Source of the DNA: Natronogracilivirga saccharolytica
GTDB lineage: Bacteria > Bacteroidota > Rhodothermia > Balneolales > Natronogracilivirgulaceae
Reading direction: 5' to 3'
DNA: 64,000 nucleotides
Assembly (NCBI RefSeq): GCF_017921895.1
Contig: NZ_JAFIDN010000007.1
Location: 154,475 to 218,474, forward strand
The notes under the pieces were generated by a model that did not search any database, was not told the origin of the DNA, and worked only from the letters and a program-made list of their open reading frames with translations. The position numbers were made by a program, and so were the translations under genes. Of the stretch, positions 28,449-36,802 are shown piece after piece (within the stretch, counting starts at the first letter, position 1; the number at the start of each line of letters is the position of its first letter).

Positions 28449-28670
28449 TTATCGCCTGATGCGCGCCCGGTTGAGCCAGTTTTTGATCAGCATGATCAGT
28501 GATCCGCCCGTCATCATGCCCAGAATATAGACAAGAATGACAATCAGGGATATCGGAAGTTCAATTCTCATGTTCAGAAACTTCAGAGTCGCCAGATCCA
28601 GATTCTGAAATGTAAAAATCAGCACTATAGCAGTCAGGACAATGATCAGTGTCAGGTAAATATATCTCAT
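28449..28670 (-). CDS. LapA-domain (DUF1049) small membrane protein
   Basis: A 73-residue protein with two membrane segments (YLTLIIVLTAIVLIFTFQN and LIVILVYILGMMTGGSLIML) and a short basic tail, the plan of the LapA/DUF1049 family. The FTFQNLDLATLKFLNMRIELP linker is typical. In gammaproteobacteria LapA works with lipopolysaccharide-assembly proteins; whether that holds here is unknown. It stands alone upstream of the palindromic repeats. Confidence 0.8.
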   Translation of the reverse strand: MRYIYLTLIIVLTAIVLIFTFQNLDLATLKFLNMRIELPISLIVILVYILGMMTGGSLIMLIKNWLNRARIRR

Positions 28671-28773
28671 TTTGTAATGGTTGAATATTGTTGGATGTGA
28701 GTATCATCAGACACTCCGGAAGATACTACCTTAAAAGGTAATATCTGAAACCCGCTCGGAAAATGCCGGTAAC

Positions 28774-29094
28774 TCAGAATATCAACGTCATGACAAGCTG
28801 ACTGTAAACAAGTGCCGTCAGCAGTGAGATGAAATTTCCGATTAAAAAGTAGTCATTGGATATTTTCGTGTTCTTCTGGAAACGGGTGCCGATTTTTATG
28901 GCGCCGAATGCAATGATCACCTGCGGATATCCCGATAACAACCCGGTGATCAGGAACAGCCGCTCCAGTACCCCTTTGAATACCGACATAAAACGGTTTT
29001 CATCCGGTTCCATCCGGGTGCTCACAAAATGAAACACCACGTTGATAATGATTTCCATTGCAGCATATGTGAGAATGAGCCATATCCAGTTCAT
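28774..29094 (-). CDS. small membrane protein coupled to SatD-like gene
   Basis: A 106-residue protein with about three membrane segments (WIWLILTYAAMEIIINVVF, LFLITGLLSGYPQVIIAFG, FLIGNFISLLTALVYSQLVM). The start overlaps the stop of the SatD-like gene (ATGA), so the two are coupled. A cytosolic SatD next to a membrane protein recalls the streptococcal satD-satE pair, but I cannot claim homology to SatE. Confidence 0.7.
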   Translation of the reverse strand: MNWIWLILTYAAMEIIINVVFHFVSTRMEPDENRFMSVFKGVLERLFLITGLLSGYPQVIIAFGAIKIGTRFQKNTKISNDYFLIGNFISLLTALVYSQLVMTLIF

Positions 29095-29735
29095 GACGAC
29101 TCCGTTTTGCTGTAATTTATAATGAAGGCCTTTAGCATTAAGTATTCGTCAATCATCAGGGTTTTTCGCCGGCGGTAGATCTGCGAGCGATCCTTTCCGT
29201 ACTTTTCTCCGACCTCCCGGTCACTCTCTGTTTTGATCATGTCCAGTATCAGGGAAAAATCGTCACGTTTCCAGCGCCCCGCAATACCGTCCAGCACCAC
29301 AAAAATGCGGTTTAGCTGCTGTGACAGCATCCTCTTTTTTAAGCTGAAGTTGAATCGCCTGCGGTCTCTTTTTTTTGCAGTCAGCATTTTCCTCGCTTCC
29401 GTCAATCCTTCACCAAGCATACCGTAGGATGTATCCGGGTTGATTTCCGTTTCGATTTTCCCGAAATGAAGTACATAGTGCAGGCTGAAGTCCAGATTCA
29501 TGGCCAGTTTTTGCTCTTCAAAGTAAAAAAGTGTTTCTACGGCGGATGAAAGTGATTTGGTGACGCCCTGGAATTCATCCCCCAGAGTCACCGTATACGG
29601 AGAAAGCGTATGATTTTCAAGGTCACGGTTGGCGGATGATACCAGCTTTTTCAGATCCCGGCCAAGTTGATCCGGTTGATAATCACTGCTTTGGACTACA
29701 TCTCCCATCAGTATATAATATGTGCTCTTTCGCAT
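29091..29735 (-). CDS. SatD family protein
   Basis: A 214-residue soluble protein starting YYILMGDVVQSSDYQ, with VTLGDEFQGVTKSLSSAVETL and GKIETEINPDTSYGMLGEGLTEAR. These are the marks of the SatD family. The C-terminal 60 residues hold a helix-turn-helix-like segment (DREVGEKYGKDRSQIYRRRK), suggesting a regulator. Biochemical function is unknown. It is the first gene of a two-gene unit with the small membrane protein. Confidence 0.8.
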   Translation of the reverse strand: MRKSTYYILMGDVVQSSDYQPDQLGRDLKKLVSSANRDLENHTLSPYTVTLGDEFQGVTKSLSSAVETLFYFEEQKLAMNLDFSLHYVLHFGKIETEINPDTSYGMLGEGLTEARKMLTAKKRDRRRFNFSLKKRMLSQQLNRIFVVLDGIAGRWKRDDFSLILDMIKTESDREVGEKYGKDRSQIYRRRKTLMIDEYLMLKAFIINYSKTESS

Positions 29736-29987
29736 GGCTGCACGGCAATGTTGTTTATGATGTAGTTATACTGCAACAGTACTTGATAGTGCATAAAATA
29801 TGCATCAAATATATATGATGCAATATAATAACAGCATGCGAGGGTTACCCCAACGAAGTTTATCTCAACAATGTGTCCTATTGTAAGAGAAATGTTCAGT
29901 GTTGCTGCATTATCCTCTCTGATACTATCGGAAGACCTTTATTATACAGATTTCGGTCAGTTTATGACAATGTTGCTGCTAAGATGG

Positions 29988-30947
29988 TTACTGGCCAAGT
30001 ATCCATCCCTCCGTCGAACGTATCAATCCATCCGGAACGGTTCCTTCCGGTCTCTCACCCTTCAGAATACCAATCATTGAAAAGAGCCCAGGCACCGAAT
30101 CAAACCGGTCCTCACCGTGCCTGTCTTCACCAAAACCATGCAGAATGTCATCACGTAATTGTTGTGATATTGTAATATCCATCCTGTCGAGAAAATCACA
30201 TAATGAAGATGCCTTGCTCATTCTGTCTGTAACGGATCGCTTGCTCCACCCACGCCCCGGAACACCAAGCCCTAATTGAATAGCAGCTTCTGCGGAATAT
30301 ACTTCTGCTGCCACAATCTGTCGTTCGGCCAGCAAGTCGTGAAGATTGCCATCGAAAGGCCAGAGTGCCGTATCCAGGCCGGGATCATTAAGGGCCGGCT
30401 GCAATATGTCTTTCCAGCCGGATATGGCAGCTTTGCCGACTTGCTGGCTGCCCATGGTCCAGAAGATCGCGCCGGCGGCTTTCCGGTGTCTGGTTGCACG
30501 GTCACAATGACGCAGGAGATCCGTATAGCTTTTAATGCCAAGTCCCTCAGCAAGATGAGACCGGGAAGTTCCGCCCGGACGCCTGGGGTAGAAGGGACGG
30601 AAAATGGAAACGTCCGAAGCCGTTTCCGCAGGGTCGAAAAATTTGGACAGCGAGTCCTTTCCGGCCTTGCGGAGAAGTTCGCGGAACGATGACACTCCAA
30701 GTTTTTTTGCGTAAGCCAGGGGGATTCCGAGAGGAAAGTCAAACCCGATCCATAAGCGGTGATTGCGGCCGCTGTTTGTATCCTCACGCCGGTAGCCGGC
30801 CGAAATCAATTCATTGAGCAGATTCCCGGCTGACGGCACGCGTTCAGGAGAGGTGACATACAGATTGTTCGGATCCGGACCAGTGGCCATAGTGATCCAG
30901 CGTTTATCCGGATTCGCCGACCAGTCGGCATGGGCAATCGTGATCAT
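29988..30947 (-). CDS. DUF429-like predicted RNase H-fold protein
   Basis: A 319-residue protein. The spaced acidic motifs suggest the RNase H-like DUF429 group: HADWSANPDKRWITMA near the N-terminus, LWIGFDFPLGIPLAY, and VAAEVYSAEAAIQLGLG followed later by DRMSKASSLCDFLDRM. The family has no agreed function. No partner gene lies beside it. I am moderately sure of the family and make no claim on substrate. Confidence 0.6.
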   Translation of the reverse strand: MITIAHADWSANPDKRWITMATGPDPNNLYVTSPERVPSAGNLLNELISAGYRREDTNSGRNHRLWIGFDFPLGIPLAYAKKLGVSSFRELLRKAGKDSLSKFFDPAETASDVSIFRPFYPRRPGGTSRSHLAEGLGIKSYTDLLRHCDRATRHRKAAGAIFWTMGSQQVGKAAISGWKDILQPALNDPGLDTALWPFDGNLHDLLAERQIVAAEVYSAEAAIQLGLGVPGRGWSKRSVTDRMSKASSLCDFLDRMDITISQQLRDDILHGFGEDRHGEDRFDSVPGLFSMIGILKGERPEGTVPDGLIRSTEGWILGQ

Positions 30948-31456
30948 GTATTAGCTGTTAGAGAGGGATGTTCCGGAACAGACAGGGGATTTCGTGTTGC
31001 AGGAAATGTCACAATAATCACGAGTAAAGACAACAGAGACGGATTTTCTTGTTAGCTGCCTAATAGATGGTCAGATCTGTTTCGGCCTCGCCAACAGTGA
31101 CGTACTCTCCTTCGTGTTTCAAATGCCACGAGAGGCGCAGCCGGAATTATGGCTGCAACAGTCCGCCCCTGGTCAGCTCATAGAATCAGAAAAAATTTCT
31201 TTATAATAATACGCATAAGCGGTGCATTAGAAAAGAGTATTAATCAGAATCGGATGTATATGGGTAATCTCCGATGTCAATGCAGTGTAAACTTCCGCGA
31301 AGAATATGCTGTTACATATTCATTAACCAACAAAGATTGCCGAAGATAATGTAAAAATTGATTAATCCCGCACAAATGGTGTATGCAATACTGATAATTT
31401 GCCATAATTAGTGTATTATCAGCGGGCGTATCGAAGGCAAACATTACCTAAAACTG
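30948..31456. other. gene-free divergent promoter region
   Basis: This 509-base gap separates the DUF429-like gene (leftward) and the MacA-type adaptor gene (rightward), so it should hold both promoters. It is AT-rich at the right end. I see a short imperfect hairpin near 31140 (CAGCC...GGCTG) but no coding potential, RNA gene or clear operator. Confidence 0.4.
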
Positions 31457-32608
31457 ATGAAATTTTTAAAATATGCGTTGCTCATTGCCGTCGCAGTGGC
31501 TTTGGCTAGCTGGCTCGGGTTTCAATACTTTGGCGGACAGGACGACTCCCTGCCGCCATTGAATACCGAAACCGTCAATTACGGAGATATTTCAAGCCAT
31601 GTCACAGCGCATGGTACGCTCCAGCCGGTGGAGGAGGTACTTGTAGGAAGTCAGGTATCCGGCATTATCGAAGAGATTCATGCCGATTTTAACGATGAAG
31701 TTGAAAGGGGACAGGTTGTCGCCCAAATAGATCCGTCCACTTTCAGGGCTGATGTCAGCTCCGCCGAAGCACAGCTCGAATCGGCCAAAGCCGCCCTTGA
31801 ATACGCCAGAATGCATCACAGCCGCACAATGGAGCTGCGGGAACGCGAATTTATTTCGCCTTCGGAGCTTGATGAGGCGCAAGCTGCACTGAAACAGGCT
31901 GAGTCAGAAGTGGAAGTGCGCCGGCACGCGCTGAACCGTGCACAGCTGGAGCTGAACCAGACAACGATACACTCGCCAACCGACGGAATGGTCATATCCC
32001 GCGAAGTGGATGTTGGTCAGACTGTTTCTGCCAATCTGGACGCTCCGGAAATTTTTCTTATTGCCACCCACCTCGACCATATGCATATCTATGCCAATGT
32101 ATCAGAAGCCGATATTGGCAGGGTGCAGGAAGGAAACGAAGTCCGGTTTCATGTCGATGCCTACCGTGACGACGAGTTTGAAGGAGAGGTGATACAGGTC
32201 CGCAATGCCCCTATCACCGAAGATAATGTCGTCTACTATCAGGCCATCATTTCAGTCAGTAACGAGGACCATTTGCTGAAACCGGGCATGACTGCAGAAG
32301 TCAGTATCATCACCGAAGAAAGAGACAATGTACTGCGTGTACGAAACAATGCGCTGCGGGCCCGACTGCCTGATCACATCCGGCCGGACCATCCCGGCGA
32401 TGCCGATGATACAGATACGGTCGTCTATATCTTACGGGAGGATGAACTTGTTGCTCAGAAGGTCGAAACAGGCCTGAGCGACGGACTAAACACGGAAATT
32501 CTGGACGGGCTCGAAGAAGGCGATGAGCTGGCCGTGGGAATTTCTCTTGATACCCGGGAAGAAGAGGGCGGTCCCGGTCTTCTGCAGGGAAGACAGGCCA
32601 CATACTGA
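31457..32608 (+). CDS. MacA-type periplasmic adaptor subunit (HlyD family)
   Basis: A 383-residue membrane-fusion protein: N-terminal membrane anchor (YALLIAVAVALASWLGF), lipoyl half (GDISSHVTAHGTLQPVEEV, GIIEEIHADFNDEVERGQVV), an alpha-helical hairpin (about residues 95-165), second lipoyl half (TTIHSPTDGMVISREVDVG), then beta-barrel and membrane-proximal domains (DEFEGEVIQVRNAPI, LLKPGMTAEVSIITEE). It links an inner-membrane ABC exporter to an outer-membrane channel. The ATPase gene follows 36 bases later. No TolC-like gene is in the window. Confidence 0.92.
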   Translation: MKFLKYALLIAVAVALASWLGFQYFGGQDDSLPPLNTETVNYGDISSHVTAHGTLQPVEEVLVGSQVSGIIEEIHADFNDEVERGQVVAQIDPSTFRADVSSAEAQLESAKAALEYARMHHSRTMELREREFISPSELDEAQAALKQAESEVEVRRHALNRAQLELNQTTIHSPTDGMVISREVDVGQTVSANLDAPEIFLIATHLDHMHIYANVSEADIGRVQEGNEVRFHVDAYRDDEFEGEVIQVRNAPITEDNVVYYQAIISVSNEDHLLKPGMTAEVSIITEERDNVLRVRNNALRARLPDHIRPDHPGDADDTDTVVYILREDELVAQKVETGLSDGLNTEILDGLEEGDELAVGISLDTREEEGGPGLLQGRQATY

Positions 32609-32644
32609 AAAAGCTGCCGGAATCTGTCCGGCTGATAATAATAT

Positions 32645-33406
32645 ATGGCTCTGATTGAAGTAAAAGACATAACAAAAACCTACAAAACCGAATCGGTGGC
32701 GGTTGAAGCACTTCGCGGTATTGACCTTACGGTGCAACGCGGTGAGTTTTCTGCAATCATGGGATCAAGCGGTTCTGGAAAATCCACACTGATGAATATC
32801 ATAGGCTGTCTGGATCAGGCTACCGGCGGGCAGTATCTGCTAAACGGTCAGGATGTGGCGCAAATGCACCGCAATCAGCTTTCTGAAATTCGAAATAAAA
32901 TGCTCGGTTTTGTTTTTCAGTCTTTCCACCTTTTGCCGCGGACAACAGCCCTGGAAAATGTTGAGCTGCCGCTTATTTACAGCCGGGAAGAGCTGAGCTG
33001 GAAGGAGATCCGGCGGCGGGCAAGGGAAGCCATTGAGCGGGTCGGACTTCAGGATCGTATGAAACATACCCCGAATGAACTTTCCGGGGGACAAAAACAG
33101 CGGGTTGCCGTTGCCCGGGCCCTGGTCACCGAGCCGGAAATTCTTCTGGCCGATGAACCTACTGGAAACCTTGACAGCCGCACAGGTCTGGAACTGATCG
33201 ATCTCATCCAGAATCTGAACAGCCAGGGTCTGACAACGCTGATGGTAACTCACGAGGCAGAAATCGCCCGGTTTGCCCGGAGGGTCATCCGTCTGCACGA
33301 CGGCCGCATTATCAGTGATGAACACCATGAATCCATGTCTGCATCGGAAGCACTGGAAGATGTCGACGAGGATCATCACCATTCAGAAGACAAGGTAACC
33401 TCATGA
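32645..33406 (+). CDS. MacB-type ABC transporter ATP-binding protein
   Basis: A 253-residue ABC ATPase of the LolD/MacB type: Walker [11 protein letters not shown]-loop [11 protein letters not shown], signature [15 protein letters not shown], Walker [14 protein letters not shown]-loop VTHEAE. It ends in a His/Asp/Glu-rich tail ([12 protein letters not shown]). It energises the permease encoded after the repeat-bearing gap, with the adaptor upstream; substrates of such systems include antimicrobials, lipids and peptides. Confidence 0.95.
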   Translation: MALIEVKDITKTYKTESVAVEALRGIDLTVQRGEFSAIMGSSGSGKSTLMNIIGCLDQATGGQYLLNGQDVAQMHRNQLSEIRNKMLGFVFQSFHLLPRTTALENVELPLIYSREELSWKEIRRRAREAIERVGLQDRMKHTPNELSGGQKQRVAVARALVTEPEILLADEPTGNLDSRTGLELIDLIQNLNSQGLTTLMVTHEAEIARFARRVIRLHDGRIISDEHHESMSASEALEDVDEDHHHSEDKVTS

Positions 33407-33603
33407 ACTGAACATGACCGGGCCGGTGCCCGGGCACACAGGCGTATGATTAAAAACGGTCATGTCATTCTATCTGACATTATAAATCAGAAATTTTAAA
33501 CAGATGAAATGAACATGACCGAACGGGCGTCAGGACACACAGGCGCATGATTAAAACCGGTCATGGAATTGCATGTGTCCACTTAATCAAAAATTTTAAA
33601 CAC
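33407..33603 (+). repeat. palindromic intergenic repeats, locus 3 (two units)
   Basis: The 197 bases between the ATPase and permease genes consist almost wholly of two palindromic units: arms CATGACCG/CGGTCATG at 33413-33420/33457-33464 and at 33514-33521/33558-33565, each with ATGATTAAAA inside. They read as the reverse complement of loci 1 and 2, which keeps the same orientation relative to the genes. The repeat edge TTTTAAACACATGAAATG supplies the permease start codon. Confidence 0.85.
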
Positions 33604-34824
33604 ATGAAATGGAGTGCTGTACCATATACTGCCGCAACGGCTTTACGCCGTAACTTGATGCGGACATTGCTGACTGCCCTGGGAATCGTCATCGGTATCG
33701 GTGCAGTGATTGCCGTCGTCGGACTCGGTCAGGGAGCCAGTTATCAGGTTGAAGAACAGGTTAACCGGCTTGGTCAGAATGTGGTGCTGGTTTTTCCGGA
33801 AGAGCGCCAGCTTGGCGGAGATGAACCCATTTCCACCCATCGGGTCAACCGGCTCACCGTCGAAGATGCCCTGGCCATAGAAGAGGAAATTCCGGAAGTC
33901 ATCGCGGCGAGTCCGGAAGTCCGTTCGCAGCGGGTGGTCACCTACGGAAATGAATACTGGCACACGCCAATCTACGGGCAGTCTGCCCACTATTTGCAGA
34001 TCCGGAACTGGGGTATTGAAAGCGGACGGATGTACACTGAGGAGGAACTTGAAAATGCCGAAACGGTAGCCGTTATCGGACAGACCGTTCTTGATGCACT
34101 TTTTGACGGGGCCGATCCCATAGGCGAAACCATCCGGGTGCATGGCCTTCCCCTGAGAATCATCGGTGTTCTGGAACCTAAAGGCATGTCGCTGATGGGC
34201 TCGGTGCAGGATGACCTCATCCTGGTTCCCTACACAACGGCATTTCAGCGAATTTCAGGCCGCACACATGCCATGGTGATCAACACGCAGGTTTATGACG
34301 AGTCGGCAATGGATATGGCGGCCCTGAAAATCACCGACCTGCTTCGCGAGCGTCACGGCCGGGCATCCCACCAGGATGACGGCTTCACTATCCAGACACA
34401 AGAGGAGGTAGCGGACGCCGCAACCGAGACGTCACGGGTAATGACGGTCCTGCTCTCCACCATCGCCGGCATCTCGCTGTTTGTCGGCGGTATCGGTATC
34501 ATGAATGTGATGCTGGTCAGCGTGACCGAGCGAACCAGGGAAATCGGACTTCGACTTGCATTAGGCGCCCGCAACCGGGATGTGCTGTCCCAGTTTCTGT
34601 TCGAAGCGGTCATTCTCTGCCTGCTTGGCGGTCTGGGAGGGATAGTTATCGGATACGCATCGACCGAGGTGATCGCCGTATATGCCGGGTGGCCGGCTCT
34701 GTTTTCCGTCCACGCCATGGCCCTGGCCGTCAGCGTGTCGGCGGCGGTCGGAATCTTCTTCGGGTTTTACCCTGCCTGGAAAGCCTCGCGGCTGGATCCG
34801 ATTGTGGCACTGAGGCAGGAGTAG
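33604..34824 (+). CDS. MacB-type ABC transporter permease
   Basis: About 406 residues from the Met at 33604 (the frame is open back to 33547, but those codons are repeat sequence). The first membrane helix is LLTALGIVIGIGAVIAVVGLG; a periplasmic MacB core domain follows (residues about 40-260) and three C-terminal FtsX helices (TIAGISLFVGGIGIMNVMLV, FLFEAVILCLLGGLGGIVIGY, HAMALAVSVSAAVGIFFGF). The TERTREIGLRLALGA coupling motif is present. With the ATPase and adaptor it makes a split MacAB-like exporter. Confidence 0.92.
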   Translation: MKWSAVPYTAATALRRNLMRTLLTALGIVIGIGAVIAVVGLGQGASYQVEEQVNRLGQNVVLVFPEERQLGGDEPISTHRVNRLTVEDALAIEEEIPEVIAASPEVRSQRVVTYGNEYWHTPIYGQSAHYLQIRNWGIESGRMYTEEELENAETVAVIGQTVLDALFDGADPIGETIRVHGLPLRIIGVLEPKGMSLMGSVQDDLILVPYTTAFQRISGRTHAMVINTQVYDESAMDMAALKITDLLRERHGRASHQDDGFTIQTQEEVADAATETSRVMTVLLSTIAGISLFVGGIGIMNVMLVSVTERTREIGLRLALGARNRDVLSQFLFEAVILCLLGGLGGIVIGYASTEVIAVYAGWPALFSVHAMALAVSVSAAVGIFFGFYPAWKASRLDPIVALRQE

Positions 34825-35031
34825 AGAGGGTACTGCAATCCTCCCCTTTGTTAGCAAAACCGGCCAACGCACGTCTTTTCTACAGTTAATTAAAGAAAAT
34901 CGAAACAGTCGGCTGGCTCTAATTAATAAATATTATGAGTTTTATGTCAAAATGGTTTGTAAATTTTGATATAAGTTAGCAAAATGCTGTAAAAATCATT
35001 CTTGTGACTTGTGTGAGAGGGGAGGTGGGGT
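34825..35031 (+). promoter_or_regulatory. upstream region and strong ribosome-binding site of the giant-protein operon
   Basis: A 207-base AT-rich gap ahead of the four-gene operon. A clear Shine-Dalgarno site GGAGG at 35021-35025, six bases before a GTG at 35032, fixes the barrel gene start; such strong sites are scarce in this window. The promoter should lie in the AT-rich 34900-34990 section, but I cannot assign boxes with confidence. Confidence 0.5.
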
Positions 35032-36783
35032 GTGTATCTGCGTGTTTTCAGACATATATGGCATTTAGGTCTGCACACTTTTAAAAAATTATTACTAAGT
35101 GCTGCAGGGGGTATGTTATTACTTCCGTATCTCTCACTGGCTCAGGGTACGATAGGAGATACGGATGTTGAAAGTTTCCGCATGTCTGGAAGTATCTCAA
35201 GTGTGGCTCATGGCTACACAACTACTCTTGATGCCAACCGCCGGGCTCCATGGGGAAATGTTACAACAGCAAATCTGAACTTTTCAGCTTATGGCTTCAG
35301 GTCCGGGCTTAACGTTCTGTATAATACAGATCAGTCGCAGTTCAGACAAAATATCAACAGCGTACAGTTCGATGCTGCCTGGCAATGGCTTCAGGTTAGT
35401 GCCGGGGATGTGAGTCCGGCAATTTCCAATTATGGCTTGAGGGGAGTCACCATGAGAGGCGGGCACATCCGCATGAATCCCGGCCGTTTTCTTTTTGAGG
35501 CAGCCGGCGGCCGGTCACAAAGAAAGGTCATGCTCAGTAATGACAGGGCCTTCCGGGAGCCGGCATTTGAACGGTGGACGGCAGCCGGAAAAATCGGTGT
35601 CGGACGGCAGAACCGATCCTATTTTCATCTGAGCTCCCATTATTCAAGAGATGAACGCCACTCGCTGGGTAATGCCGGATTAATAACCCCGTCAGAAAAC
35701 CTGACAGTGACTCCGGATATGCGCATCAGTATGTTTGGGGGCCGGTTCAATGTGCAGGGTGAAATAACAGGTTCCGTGTTTACCCGGGACCTGAACAGTA
35801 AAAAAGTTCCTGTTGATGAAGTGTTGCCTGAATTTTTCGCTAAACTGTATAAACCCACAACCAGTACCCGTGTTACTTATGCCGGCAGAACTCAGGCCGA
35901 ACTATCACTGACGCGTTTTAGTGTCACTGCTGGCTATGAGCGTATCCAGCCGGGTTTTCAGTCACTGGGACTCAGCCGTATCCGGGATGATCAGCAACGC
36001 ATTAACGTGAGTCCTTCCATGCGTTTCTTCCATGGCCGGCTCAACGTTTCAGCTAACGTTATTCAGGGCCGGGACAATCTTCTGGGCAATCGCCTGCAGA
36101 CCCAGTCCAGCCGCACACTTGGAACGAATATACAGGCGGCTCTGACACAAAGGCTTATGGTAATAACCAGCTACAGCTGGTACCAAAATGACATCAGTAC
36201 CGATGATAACGTTCAGACAAGGGACGGATTGATAGATCAGCTTCAGAATTCCCACACTCTGATGCTCCAGCCATCTTTAAACATCATTTCAGGCGATTAC
36301 TCCCATTCGGTTTCTGTTACCGGCACATACATGACCCTGAAAAACGAACTCTCAAGGGCGGACTTGCAGGATATGTCTGCAGAGACGATTACGGCTGCTG
36401 TCAGCTATTCGATTGTACTTCCGACAGGCCTCACACTCAATTCTACGGGAAATTATATGGTAAACGATTCAGGGCGTTTTACCAGCAATACATACGGGAT
36501 TACTGTTGGTGGAAGCTATGCAGTTTTTCAGCGCTCTCTGAATATTAACCTCAACACCGGAGCCAACATCAGTACCAGCGAAGTAAAACCGGTAACAGCT
36601 GACAGAGCTGCAAATAAAAACAGCATGCTTCAACTCAACGCCAACCTTAATGCCTCCTACAGGGTTACTGCCAGGGATTCCTTTAACTTTTTGATCCGGA
36701 CCCGCAATAATCAGGCAATTGAAGGGGATGCTGGAGACTACACCGAACTGGAATCCAGCCTCAGATATCAAAGAACATTCTAA
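35032..36783 (+). CDS. outer-membrane beta-barrel protein of the giant-protein operon
   Basis: A 583-residue exported barrel. The N-terminus is a long signal (KKLLLSAAGGMLLLPYLSLAQG). The rest is alternating strands with aromatic ends: NVTTANLNFSAYGFRSGLNV, RLMVITSYSWYQNDIS, SYRVTARDSFNFLIRTRN. The last strand, YTELESSLRYQRTF, ends in Phe, the BamA-recognised beta-signal. The GTG start at 35032 is supported by GGAGG six bases upstream. It is followed after 19 bases by the giant-protein gene, which suggests it exports, docks or anchors that product. I do not recognise the family. Confidence 0.75.
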   Translation: MYLRVFRHIWHLGLHTFKKLLLSAAGGMLLLPYLSLAQGTIGDTDVESFRMSGSISSVAHGYTTTLDANRRAPWGNVTTANLNFSAYGFRSGLNVLYNTDQSQFRQNINSVQFDAAWQWLQVSAGDVSPAISNYGLRGVTMRGGHIRMNPGRFLFEAAGGRSQRKVMLSNDRAFREPAFERWTAAGKIGVGRQNRSYFHLSSHYSRDERHSLGNAGLITPSENLTVTPDMRISMFGGRFNVQGEITGSVFTRDLNSKKVPVDEVLPEFFAKLYKPTTSTRVTYAGRTQAELSLTRFSVTAGYERIQPGFQSLGLSRIRDDQQRINVSPSMRFFHGRLNVSANVIQGRDNLLGNRLQTQSSRTLGTNIQAALTQRLMVITSYSWYQNDISTDDNVQTRDGLIDQLQNSHTLMLQPSLNIISGDYSHSVSVTGTYMTLKNELSRADLQDMSAETITAAVSYSIVLPTGLTLNSTGNYMVNDSGRFTSNTYGITVGGSYAVFQRSLNINLNTGANISTSEVKPVTADRAANKNSMLQLNANLNASYRVTARDSFNFLIRTRNNQAIEGDAGDYTELESSLRYQRTF

Positions 36784-36802
36784 AATGCATGGTGACAATG
36801 TG

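Noticed and set aside
31040..31075. GTTAGCTGCC at about 31052 as another attC core
   Set aside because: It matches the edge of attC site A, but no complementary core, paired arms or cassette gene lies within attC distance on either side.
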